Of a stretch of 64,000 nt of DNA, positions 52,206-61,238 are shown piece after piece (positions within the stretch are counted from its first letter, which is position 1; every line of letters begins with the position of its first letter). The stretch is from Cryobacterium sp. Y57 (GTDB lineage: Bacteria > Actinomycetota > Actinomycetes > Actinomycetales > Microbacteriaceae), in the NCBI RefSeq assembly GCF_002929505.1, contig NZ_PJJL01000066.1, forward strand, positions 32,810-96,809, read 5' to 3'. The notes below the pieces were generated by a model that saw only the letters and a list, made by a program, of their open reading frames with translations, did not search any database and had not been told where the DNA came from. A program made the translations under genes and the position numbers.

Positions 52206-53099
52206 ATGCGCGCACGATACATTATTCCAGCATTCGCTGCCGTCGCCGTCGTGCTGCTGACCGGCTGTGTCGACAACTCCACTCCTGCAGCCACGACGAC
52301 GCCCGATGCTGCAAGCTCCATTGAAGCGGATCCCGCCGCTGTCGCACTGCTCCCCGCGGACATTAAAAGTGCAGGGGTGCTCGTCGTCGGAACGGACGCG
52401 GCCTACCCGCCGAACGAGTTCAAGGACCCGTCCGGTGCACCGATCGGCTGGGGTATCGAGCTCGCCGACGGTATCGCCGCCAAGCTCGGCCTCACCACCA
52501 AGTATCAGATCGCGTCGTTCGACACCATCATCCCGAGCATCACCGGTGGCACCGTCGACATTGGCGAATCCTCCTTCACCGACAACCTCGAGCGCGAGAA
52601 ACAGGTTGACTTCGTCAACTACTACAACGCTGGAATTCTCTGGGCCGCGCCCGTTGGCAACACCGTCGACCCCGACAATGCCTGCGGTCTGACCGTCGCC
52701 GTGCAGGACAACACGGTTGAAGAGACCGACGAGCTGCCCGCCAAGAACGCGGCCTGCGTCGCCGCCGGCAAGGAGCCCATCGATGTGCTGCCCTACGGCT
52801 CCCAGGACGAAGCGACCAATGCGGTCGTGCTCGGCAAGGCCGATGCCCTCAGCGCCGACTCGCCCGTCACCCTCTACGCCATCAGCAAGGCCGACGGCGA
52901 GCTGGAGCCCGCCGGCGAGAGCTTCGACACGGCGCCGTACGGAATCACCGTCGACAAGGGGTCCGAGCTGACGGCGGCCGTGCAGGCCGCCCTGCAGTCC
53001 ATGGTCGATGACGGCTCCTACGGCAAGATCCTTGACGCCTGGGGTGTCACCGACGGTGGCATCGACACCATCACCATCAACGTCGCCTCCAAAGGCTAG
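52206..53099 (+). CDS. Polar amino-acid ABC transporter substrate-binding lipoprotein
   Basis: Family 3 (SBP_bac_3) binding protein of 297 residues. The signal peptide has lipobox LTGC (cysteine near residue 21) and a Thr/Ala-rich linker. The mature start is VLVVGTDAAYPPNEFKDPSG, followed by GWGIELADGIAAKLGL and the ligand-gripping region SFDTIIPSITGGTVDIGESSFTDNLER. GAAGGAAG precedes the ATG. Permease and ATPase follow on the same strand. Ligand type (Gln, Glu, Arg or Cys) cannot be fixed from sequence. Confidence 0.92.
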   Translation: MRARYIIPAFAAVAVVLLTGCVDNSTPAATTTPDAASSIEADPAAVALLPADIKSAGVLVVGTDAAYPPNEFKDPSGAPIGWGIELADGIAAKLGLTTKYQIASFDTIIPSITGGTVDIGESSFTDNLEREKQVDFVNYYNAGILWAAPVGNTVDPDNACGLTVAVQDNTVEETDELPAKNAACVAAGKEPIDVLPYGSQDEATNAVVLGKADALSADSPVTLYAISKADGELEPAGESFDTAPYGITVDKGSELTAAVQAALQSMVDDGSYGKILDAWGVTDGGIDTITINVASKG

Positions 53100-53120
53100 A
53101 AAGAGTAAGCGACCCACATC

Positions 53121-54104
53121 ATGACTCACACGACCGCGACCGGCGTCGAGACCGAGCCCGGTATTAAGGCCATCCGCCTGCGCCACCCCTGGCGCAACAT
53201 CTTCGCGGTCGTGTTACTGATCATCGTTGCGCTGTTCATCACCGATGCGGCGATGCGCCCGGCCTACGACTGGCCGGCGGTCGGCAAGTACCTGTTCGAC
53301 CAGCGCATCTCGCAGGCGGCGTTCATCACCCTGCAACTCACGGTCTACTCCATGGTCATCGCGATCATCCTCGGAGTGACCCTCGCCATCATGCGGCTCT
53401 CACCCAACACGGTCGTCAGCAGCATCGCCTGGGTCTACCTCTGGATCTTCCGTGGTACCCCGGTGTACGTTCAACTCGCATTCTGGGGCCTGATCGGCAC
53501 GATCTACCAGACCATCGACATCGGGTTGCCCTTCACCGAACCGTGGGTGTCTTTTCCGACCCGCGTCGCGCTGAGCGCGTTCATTCTCGCCATCGTGGGA
53601 CTGGCCCTGAACGAGGCCGCCTATATGGCCGAGATTGTGCGCGCCGGCCTGCTCTCGGTCGACAGCGGGCAGGAAGAAGCGGCGACCGCGCTGGGTATGA
53701 GCTGGTTCCAGACCATGGTGCGCATCATCGTTCCCCAGTCGATGCGGGTGATCATTCCGCCGGCCGGCAACGAGGTCATCTCGATGCTCAAGACCACCTC
53801 GCTGGTGACGGCCATTCCGTTCACCCTCGAGCTCTACACACGTTCCCGCGACATCGCCGCAGTGACCTTCGAAACAGTGCCGATGCTCATCGTCGCGTCG
53901 ATCTGGTACCTGTTCTTCACGTCTATTCTCATGGTCGGCCAGTACTTCCTCGAAAAGCGGTTCGCCCGCGGTATTGGCGACCGTCGCCCAGACAAGAAAG
54001 CGGATGACGCGGCCGCGTCGCTCACGGGGGCCACCCCGGTCGTCGGCAGCGGCCAACCCACCGTGGTGCTGCCCCCCACCGACCCGCCCCAGGGAGATCG
54101 CTGA
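53121..54104 (+). CDS. Polar amino-acid ABC transporter permease
   Basis: HisM/GlnP-type permease of 327 residues. An N-terminal extra helix (about 28-48) precedes the core of five helices. The EAA loop is [22 protein letters not shown], contacting the ATPase, and [14 protein letters not shown] is the typical opening of the core. The last 35 residues are soluble and Ala/Pro-rich. The stop overlaps the ATPase ATG by one base. A single permease gene implies a homodimer. Confidence 0.92.
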   Translation: MTHTTATGVETEPGIKAIRLRHPWRNIFAVVLLIIVALFITDAAMRPAYDWPAVGKYLFDQRISQAAFITLQLTVYSMVIAIILGVTLAIMRLSPNTVVSSIAWVYLWIFRGTPVYVQLAFWGLIGTIYQTIDIGLPFTEPWVSFPTRVALSAFILAIVGLALNEAAYMAEIVRAGLLSVDSGQEEAATALGMSWFQTMVRIIVPQSMRVIIPPAGNEVISMLKTTSLVTAIPFTLELYTRSRDIAAVTFETVPMLIVASIWYLFFTSILMVGQYFLEKRFARGIGDRRPDKKADDAAASLTGATPVVGSGQPTVVLPPTDPPQGDR

Positions 54105-54871
54105 TGCTCGACACACCCATGGTCGTCGCCGACCGCGTCTCCAAGAGCTTCGGCTCCAACGAGGTGCTCAAGAGCATTTCGCTCGAGGTCAAGCGCGGCG
54201 AGGTCATGTGCCTGGTCGGCCCCAGCGGTTCGGGCAAGTCCACCTTTCTGCGTTGCATCAACCATCTCGAAGTCGTCTCGTCCGGGCGGCTCAGCGTCGA
54301 CGGAGAGCTCATCGGCTACCGCGAGACCAATGACAAGCTCTACGAGATGCACCCGAGGGAAGCGGCCCGGCAGCGCCGGGACATCGGCATGGTGTTCCAG
54401 CGGTTCAACCTGTTTCCACACATGACCGCGCTGCAGAACGTGATGGAGGCACCCATCCGGGTCAAGGGCCTGTCGAAGGCCGGGGTCGAGGCCAACGCCC
54501 GGACTCTACTGGCGCGGGTCGGTCTCGCCGAACGCGCTGACTACTACCCGGCGCATCTCTCCGGCGGCCAGCAGCAGCGGGTCGCGATCGCCCGCGCCCT
54601 GGCGATGGAGCCCAAGCTCATGCTGTTCGACGAGCCCACCAGCGCGCTCGACCCCGAGCTCGTCGGCGAGGTGCTCGACGTCATGCAGGGCCTGGCCCGC
54701 GACGGCATGACCATGATCGTGGTCACCCACGAGATGGGTTTCGCCCGTGAGGTCGCCGATTCGCTGGTCTTCATGGACGGCGGAGTCGTCGTCGAGAGCG
54801 GCGTGCCCACCGAGGTGCTCGCCAACCCGCAGCACCACCGCACCCAGGCCTTCCTTTCCAAGGTGCTCTAG
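54104..54871 (+). CDS. Polar amino-acid ABC transporter ATPase
   Basis: GlnQ/HisP-type ATPase of 255 residues: Walker [20 protein letters not shown]-loop [17 protein letters not shown], signature [17 protein letters not shown], Walker [20 protein letters not shown] and switch histidine [14 protein letters not shown]. Length and motif spacing are normal. It is the last gene of the three-gene importer and is followed by two tandem hairpins. Confidence 0.95.
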   Translation: MLDTPMVVADRVSKSFGSNEVLKSISLEVKRGEVMCLVGPSGSGKSTFLRCINHLEVVSSGRLSVDGELIGYRETNDKLYEMHPREAARQRRDIGMVFQRFNLFPHMTALQNVMEAPIRVKGLSKAGVEANARTLLARVGLAERADYYPAHLSGGQQQRVAIARALAMEPKLMLFDEPTSALDPELVGEVLDVMQGLARDGMTMIVVTHEMGFAREVADSLVFMDGGVVVESGVPTEVLANPQHHRTQAFLSKVL

Positions 54872-54910
54872 CCCCACCCACCCCCACCCACACCCGCACC
54901 AACGAATGCG

Positions 54911-54930
54911 GACGGGGCCCGGGCCCCGTC
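54911..54930. terminator. Perfect 20-bp palindrome after the amino-acid importer
   Basis: GACGGGGCCCGGGCCCCGTC is fully self-complementary. It is directly followed by a second hairpin, in the 115-base gap between convergent genes. Confidence 0.55.
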
Positions 54931-54960
54931 CGCGGGCCCAGTTTATAGACTGGGCCCGCG
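54931..54960. terminator. Perfect 12-bp stem terminator between importer and hrpA
   Basis: CGCGGGCCCAGT pairs completely with ACTGGGCCCGCG across the loop TTATAG. It stands between the convergent importer operon and hrpA, probably stopping both. Confidence 0.7.
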
Positions 54961-54986
54961 TTCATAAGGTGGGCCGGGGGCGCGAA

Positions 54987-57900
54987 CTATCCGGCGAGCG
55001 CCTTCTGAATGCGCTGCAGCGAGACGGGCTCCGCCGCCCTGAGCTCCTGCGCGAACAGGCTGATGCGCAGCTCCTCGATCATCCAGCGGGCGCGCAGAAC
55101 GGATGCCGTGGCATCCGCTTGGAGCGGCATGGTACCGCCGGCGTTCTCGAACCGGGCGGTGGCCGCCTGGGTTTCGTTCATCCAGACCCGGTCGCGGTTC
55201 GGGTTGTCGACGAGTTTGGGTACCCGGGCGCTGATGCCGCCGAGGTAGCGCGGCAGGTGGCGCAGCTGGACGAGACCGGTTTCGCTGACGAAGCCGGGAT
55301 AGACCAGGGCGGTGAGCTGTTGGCGGGCATCGCTGATTCCCGGCAGCAGCGCCATGCTGGTTGCGGCCTTGAGCGCCTTATCAGCCAGGCGCTGCGCGGT
55401 GAGGATGCGGGCGACCAAACCCACCGTTTCGAACATGGAATCCATCACCACCCCGGACACCCGGTCACGGATGGTGTCGAACTCCGCCTTCATGAACACC
55501 TGCCCGTCGGGGCGCACCCGAAACAACACGTCGTCGACCGCGGCGGCCAGGCAATCCGCGAACAGGGCCTGCGTGGTTGTGTATGGGCTGGTTGCAAGGC
55601 TGAGCTTTTCGGCGGCGGTGAGGTGCTGCTGCACGTACGCGGCGGGTGACGGCGTCGCGAGCAACAGCAGCCGGCGCACACCGCGGGGCAGAGCGCGGGC
55701 CTGCTCCAGCTCGGTGCTCATCATGCGAATAGAAACGGATGCCCCATCATCGACGAGCGTCGGATACCCGCGAATCGTGTTGTCACCCTGCTTGGTGTCC
55801 AGGAAGCGGGGGAGTTCACCGAGGTCCCAGGTCGTGAGGCCGCCCCGCTCGATCGCGTTGCTCGGCGCAGCGGCGCTCGTCGCCTTCGCGACGCTCTCGC
55901 GCACCCGGGTGCCGAGCCGGCGTTGCAGGTCGGCGAGGTCCTTGTCGGCGGCGACCGTGCGACCGCGCTCGTCGGTGACGACGAAGGTCATGCGCAGGTG
56001 CGCGGGAATTCGGTCGAGCTCGAAATCGCGCATGCTGACCGGCACGTAGGTGAGCTTCTGAATCAGTGCCGCGAGCGTCTCGGCGAACGATGCTTCCGGC
56101 ACTGCTGTCGGCAAAGTCTCGACGATGCCGGGCTCGCCGGGCAGTTCGCCCAGCAGCCGAACGGCCCAGTCGGCAGCGGGGACGACATTACGCCGGATAC
56201 TTTTCGGCAGCGACTTGATCATGGCGGTGACGAGTTCGGCGCGCAGGCCCGGTACCTGCCAGTCGAAACCGTTCGGTGACAGGCGGGCCAGTAACGCGAG
56301 CGGAATGCGCACGGTCACTCCGTCGTCCTCTTCGCCGGGCTCGAAGCGGTAACCCAGGTTCAGGCGCTGGTCGCCCTGCTGCCAGCTCGGCGGAAAGAGT
56401 CCCTCGTCGATTTCGGGGGAGTCCTCGGCCACGAGGGCGTCGGCGGTCATCGTGAGCAGGTCGGGGGTGTCGAACCTGGCCGTACGCCACCAGCCCTCGA
56501 AGCTTTTGGTCGACGACACCTCGGCCGGAATACGGCGCTGATAGAAGTCGAAGACGGCTTCATCATCAAAGAGGATGTCCCGGCGCCGGGTGCGTTCCTC
56601 CAGCTCGGCCAATTCCTCCCGCAGCCGTGCATTGGCGCGTTCAAACGCCCACATGCCGGGGTCGCCCGTTTGGCCGGGCCGTCCGCCACGGCTCGCGCTC
56701 GAGCCGACGGCGGGCGCGCCGTCTGATCGGCCAAAACCGCGCCCACTCGACGCTGTGCCGCCGTCGACCGCGATGCCGACGCGTTCGTTGCGCGACGGCC
56801 CGCGACCGCCGCGATCCGCTTCCTTTTCCGCCACGGGCGTTTGCGGCCCCGAGGCCCGGTCCCACTCCCCGGCGACCAGCGCATGGCGAATGAACAGCTC
56901 GCGGGCATAGGCCGCGTCGATCCGCGAGAACTGCACCCGACGGCGGGCCACGATCGGCACGCCGTATAGCGTCACACGTTCGTAGACCACGGCGGCGCCC
57001 TGCTTCATTTCCCAGTGCGGTTCGGAGTAGCTGCGCTTGCACAGGTTGCCGGCGAGCGGTTCCGCCCAGGCCGGGTCGACGACCGCGTTCATGCGGGCGA
57101 ACAGCCGGCTGGTTTCGACCAGTTCGGCGCTCATGACCGCGTTCGGCTGCTTCTTGGCCAGGGTCGATCCGGGAAAGAGCACGAAACGCTGCGCTCGAGC
57201 GCCGACATAGTCCTTCTTCGCGACGTCTTTCAGGCCGATGTGCGAGAGCAACCCAGCGAGCAGCGAACGGTGGACGCCGTCGGGGTTCGCGCTCGGCTCA
57301 CCGAGATGCAGGCCGAGCGGCTTGGCCAGCTGGCGCAACTGCCGCAACACGTCCTGCCATTCGCGCACCCGCAGGTAGTTGAGGTATTCGTTCTTGCACA
57401 ACCGCCGAAAGGCGCTCGAGCCCAGCTCGGACTGCTGTTTTTCGAGGTAGTTCCAGAGATTGAGCAGGCTGAGAAAGTCGCTCGTGGGGTCGGCGAACCG
57501 GGCATGGAACTGGTCAGCCTGGGCGCGACGCTCGAGCGGGCGCTCCCGCGGGTCCTGGATGGTGAGTCCGGCCACGATCGCCATGACCTCCCGGCTGGTG
57601 CCCTGCGTCTTCGATTCGATCACCATGCGGCCAAAGCGCGGGTCGATCGGCAGTTGCGCGAGTTGCTGGCCGATGCGAGTGAGGCGCGGGGTGGCCGGGC
57701 CGGTGGTGACGGCCGGCGCCGCGGCATCCGCTGCACCGCGGGCAGCGCCGCGACCGCTCTTGGTGCGCCCGGCGCCCGCGGCCTCGATGGCGCCGAGTTC
57801 GGCGAGCAGGTCAAGGCCATCCTTGATATTGCGGCTGTCCGGCGGGGTCAGGAATGGGAACGAGGCGATGTCGCCGAGGCCGAGCGAGATCATCTGCAAA

Positions 57901-59084
57901 ATGACGGCGGCGAGGTTCGTGCGCAAAATCTCAGGCTCGGTATATTCCGGGCGGCGCATATAGTCTTCTTCGGAGTACAGCCGAATCGCGATGCCGTCGC
58001 TGGTGCGCCCGCTGCGGCCGCTGCGTTGGTTGCCGGAGGCCTGGGAGATCGCCTCGATCGGTAGTCGTTGCACCTTGGAGCGCACGCTGTAGCGGCTGAT
58101 GCGCGCGGTTCCCGCGTCGATGACATAGCGGATGCCCGGCACGGTCAGGCTGGTTTCGGCCACGTTGGTCGCGAGCACGATGCGTCGTTTCACCCCCGCC
58201 ACGGTCGACGGCTGGAACACCCGGTGCTGGTCGGCCGACGACAGTCGGCCGTAAAGCGGCAACACCTCGGTCGGGTTACGGCTGGCCGAGGAGACGTATT
58301 TGCCCTGCAGCGCGTCGGCGGCGTCGCGAATCTCGGTCTCGCCGGAAAGAAAGACGAGAACGTCGCCGTTGGACTCCCGTTCAAGCTCGTCGAGAGCCGC
58401 GGTGATGCCCTCGATGTAGTCGCGGTCAACCGGGGGAGCGGAGTCCGTCGTGTCGTCATCGTCATCGATTCCCGGCTCGGCGACGAGTGGTCGGTAGCGA
58501 ATCTCGACCGGAAAGGTGCGGCCAGACACTTCGACAACCGGCGCCGGGGTGCCGTCGGCGGCGGCGAAGTGCTTCGCGAAACTGGCCGGGTCGATGGTGG
58601 CCGAGGTGATGATGAGCTTGAGATCGGGGCGTTTGGGCAGCAGCTGCCGCAGGTAGCCGAGCAGAAAGTCGATGTTGAGGCTGCGTTCGTGCGCCTCGTC
58701 AATGATGATCGTGTCGTACTTGCGTAGCATGCGGTCGCGGTGAATCTCATTCAAGAGGATGCCGTCGGTCATCAACTTGATACGGGTGTCGGCGCCGACC
58801 TTGTCGGTGAACCGCACCTGGTAGCCGACCAGCTGCCCGACTTCCTGCCCGAGCTCCTCGGCGATCCGTTCGGCGATGGTGCGCGCGGCGAGCCGGCGCG
58901 GCTGGGTGTGGCCGATGTTCTTGCGGCCGAGCTCCAGACAGATCTTGGGCAACTGGGTGGTCTTGCCCGACCCGGTCGACCCGGCGACGATCACGACCTG
59001 GTTATCGCGAATCGCGCGGGCGATGTCGTCCCGACGCTGGCTGACCGGCAGTTCGGGCGGGAAGGTGATATTCAGCGTTTCCAT
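54987..59084 (-). CDS. hrpA: ATP-dependent RNA helicase HrpA
   Basis: DEAH-box helicase of 1365 residues. RecA domain 1 has GSTGSGKTTQLPKI, IIIDEAHERSLN and ITSATIDPASF. Domain 2 has DVLVFLSGETEIRD, ATNVAETSLTVPGIRYVID and QRSGRSGRTSDG. Winged-helix, ratchet, OB and the long DUF3418 C-terminal region follow (RRRDILFDDEAVFDFYQRRIP...). Two low-complexity insertions are odd: about residues 445-475 (Arg/Ala/Gly-rich) and about 750-811 (Gly/Arg/Ser-rich, RGGRGPSRNER...). HrpA resolves stalled ribosomes on mRNA. The ATG has TATTAA 6 nt upstream, a weak leaderless-type signal. Confidence 0.95.
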   Translation of the reverse strand: METLNITFPPELPVSQRRDDIARAIRDNQVVIVAGSTGSGKTTQLPKICLELGRKNIGHTQPRRLAARTIAERIAEELGQEVGQLVGYQVRFTDKVGADTRIKLMTDGILLNEIHRDRMLRKYDTIIIDEAHERSLNIDFLLGYLRQLLPKRPDLKLIITSATIDPASFAKHFAAADGTPAPVVEVSGRTFPVEIRYRPLVAEPGIDDDDDTTDSAPPVDRDYIEGITAALDELERESNGDVLVFLSGETEIRDAADALQGKYVSSASRNPTEVLPLYGRLSSADQHRVFQPSTVAGVKRRIVLATNVAETSLTVPGIRYVIDAGTARISRYSVRSKVQRLPIEAISQASGNQRSGRSGRTSDGIAIRLYSEEDYMRRPEYTEPEILRTNLAAVILQMISLGLGDIASFPFLTPPDSRNIKDGLDLLAELGAIEAAGAGRTKSGRGAARGAADAAAPAVTTGPATPRLTRIGQQLAQLPIDPRFGRMVIESKTQGTSREVMAIVAGLTIQDPRERPLERRAQADQFHARFADPTSDFLSLLNLWNYLEKQQSELGSSAFRRLCKNEYLNYLRVREWQDVLRQLRQLAKPLGLHLGEPSANPDGVHRSLLAGLLSHIGLKDVAKKDYVGARAQRFVLFPGSTLAKKQPNAVMSAELVETSRLFARMNAVVDPAWAEPLAGNLCKRSYSEPHWEMKQGAAVVYERVTLYGVPIVARRRVQFSRIDAAYARELFIRHALVAGEWDRASGPQTPVAEKEADRGGRGPSRNERVGIAVDGGTASSGRGFGRSDGAPAVGSSASRGGRPGQTGDPGMWAFERANARLREELAELEERTRRRDILFDDEAVFDFYQRRIPAEVSSTKSFEGWWRTARFDTPDLLTMTADALVAEDSPEIDEGLFPPSWQQGDQRLNLGYRFEPGEEDDGVTVRIPLALLARLSPNGFDWQVPGLRAELVTAMIKSLPKSIRRNVVPAADWAVRLLGELPGEPGIVETLPTAVPEASFAETLAALIQKLTYVPVSMRDFELDRIPAHLRMTFVVTDERGRTVAADKDLADLQRRLGTRVRESVAKATSAAAPSNAIERGGLTTWDLGELPRFLDTKQGDNTIRGYPTLVDDGASVSIRMMSTELEQARALPRGVRRLLLLATPSPAAYVQQHLTAAEKLSLATSPYTTTQALFADCLAAAVDDVLFRVRPDGQVFMKAEFDTIRDRVSGVVMDSMFETVGLVARILTAQRLADKALKAATSMALLPGISDARQQLTALVYPGFVSETGLVQLRHLPRYLGGISARVPKLVDNPNRDRVWMNETQAATARFENAGGTMPLQADATASVLRARWMIEELRISLFAQELRAAEPVSLQRIQKALAG

Positions 59085-59173
59085 GAAGCCTTAATATTAC
59101 GTCGGCCACATCACCGCTTTCGCGGTGAGTGAACATTGGGCGTTCACGGGGGTTGCGGCAGAACAACAGCCAA

Positions 59174-60019
<846 letters not shown>

Positions 60020-60037
60020 CACGCAGCGTGCATGTGA

Positions 60038-60081
60038 GGCCGTGGCCCCGCTGACTCATGGTCGGTGGGGCCACGGCCTTC
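60038..60081 (+). terminator. Terminator of the aldo/keto reductase gene
   Basis: GGCCGTGGCCCC (60038-60049) pairs perfectly with GGGGCCACGGCC (60067-60078) across a 17-nt loop, followed by TTCT. Confidence 0.72.
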
Positions 60082-60140
60082 TGCTCGGCTGGATTCGGCC
60101 CGCCAGCGGCGTACATTGGGATGCGTTGCGTTTTTTATGA

Positions 60141-60162
60141 GGCGCGGGCGCGCGTCCGCGCC
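60141..60162 (+). promoter_or_regulatory. Hairpin in the pnuC leader
   Basis: GGCGCGG pairs with CCGCGCC across an 8-nt GC loop, ending 18 bases before the pnuC ATG. It is preceded by a T6 run. It could mask or space the ribosome-binding site AGAAAG. Confidence 0.35.
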
Positions 60163-60180
60163 GATAGGCAGAAAGATCCC

Positions 60181-60846
60181 ATGAATCCGATTGAATGGCT
60201 GTTCGACGCCCAGTTGCAGATCGGCACCCAGACCATTCTCTGGCGCGAGGTTGTCGGCAATGCGTTTGGAATCGCGAGCGCGGTCGGCGGCATGCGCCGC
60301 AAGATCTGGGCCTGGCCGGTGGGCATTATCGGCAATGCGCTGCTGTTCACCGTGTTCCTCGGAGCCGTTTTCGGCACGCCCAATCCGGTGAACCTGCTCG
60401 GGCAGGCTGGCCGCCAGATCATGTTCATCGTTGTGTCGATCTTTGGCTGGGTGCAGTGGCGCCGCAGCCGTATCTCCACGGTGCAGGTGGCCGTCGTGCC
60501 GCACTGGGCCAGCAATCGCACGCGTGTTCTGCTGGGTCTTGGCCTCGTCGCCGGCACGCTGGTGCTCACCCCGATCTTTCGCGCGCTCGGCTCCTTCGAG
60601 CCGGTCTGGGCGGATGCCTGGATCTTCACCGGCTCCCTGCTGGCGACCTACGGCATGGCCAAGGGCTGGACCGAATTCTGGCTCATCTGGGTGGCCGTCG
60701 ACATCGTCGGGGTGCCGCTATTGATCAGTGCCGGCTACTACGCCTCCGCCGTGCTGTACCTGTTCTACGGGGCGTTTACCGTCATCGGGTTCATTGTCTG
60801 GGTGCGGGTGCATCGCCGCGCCCAAGCACTCACGATACGTCGTTGA
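60181..60846 (+). CDS. pnuC: Nicotinamide riboside transporter PnuC
   Basis: Facilitator of 221 residues with seven predicted helices, importing nicotinamide riboside for NAD synthesis. Recognisable PnuC regions are VVGNAFGIASAVGGMRRKIWAWPVGIIGNALLF, IFGWVQWRRSR (tryptophan pair near the ligand site) and ILIWV-like FWLIWVAVDIVGVPLLI. The start is ATG 60181 with AGAAAG upstream; in-frame codons further 5' lie in the leader. It is a single gene; the deamido-kinase partner NadR is not adjacent. PnuC homologues for thiamine or riboflavin exist, so the ligand is likely but not certain. Confidence 0.87.
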   Translation: MNPIEWLFDAQLQIGTQTILWREVVGNAFGIASAVGGMRRKIWAWPVGIIGNALLFTVFLGAVFGTPNPVNLLGQAGRQIMFIVVSIFGWVQWRRSRISTVQVAVVPHWASNRTRVLLGLGLVAGTLVLTPIFRALGSFEPVWADAWIFTGSLLATYGMAKGWTEFWLIWVAVDIVGVPLLISAGYYASAVLYLFYGAFTVIGFIVWVRVHRRAQALTIRR

Positions 60847-61051
60847 GCGTCTTCTCCATCGCCGTGAGCCGGCTCTCAAGCAGTCGCCACTGTTCGGCAA
60901 CGTCGCGTTGGGCGGTTATGCCCTCCCGCATCACTTGCAGGGTCTCCTGGGTCGTTGCCGCGCTCGCGCCATTGTGACCCTCTGTCCCCAATCCACACGA
61001 GAACCACGGCATATCCGGGAGAGCCAGCTCGAACCAAGTTTTGATTGTCAA
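60830..61051 (-). CDS. Possible small protein with C-terminal coiled coil
   Basis: A reading of up to 73 residues from a TTG. The C-terminal half (ETLQVMREGITAQRDVAEQW and RLLESRLTAMEKTLNDVS) has a regular, charged, coiled-coil-like pattern unlike antisense noise. The N-terminal half looks poorer and a later start is likely. It overlaps the 3' end of pnuC by 17 bases, convergent. I know no family. The rest of the 390-base gap up to 61238 shows no other feature. Confidence 0.4.
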   Translation of the reverse strand: MTIKTWFELALPDMPWFSCGLGTEGHNGASAATTQETLQVMREGITAQRDVAEQWRLLESRLTAMEKTLNDVS

Positions 61052-61238
61052 ACGAACATTTGATGTCGACTTCTTCTACATGAAATCGTCCGACGGTTTA
61101 TTTTGCGAGCATGTGATGGGATTTCTGATTCATCACCAGAGCATTCTTCGCTGCAATGTGCCCATCTGTTGTCACGTGTGCCGAGACAGCGATCGAGCGC
61201 GGGTACCCTAACCTGCGCGGTCGGAGCACAATGGAAGA

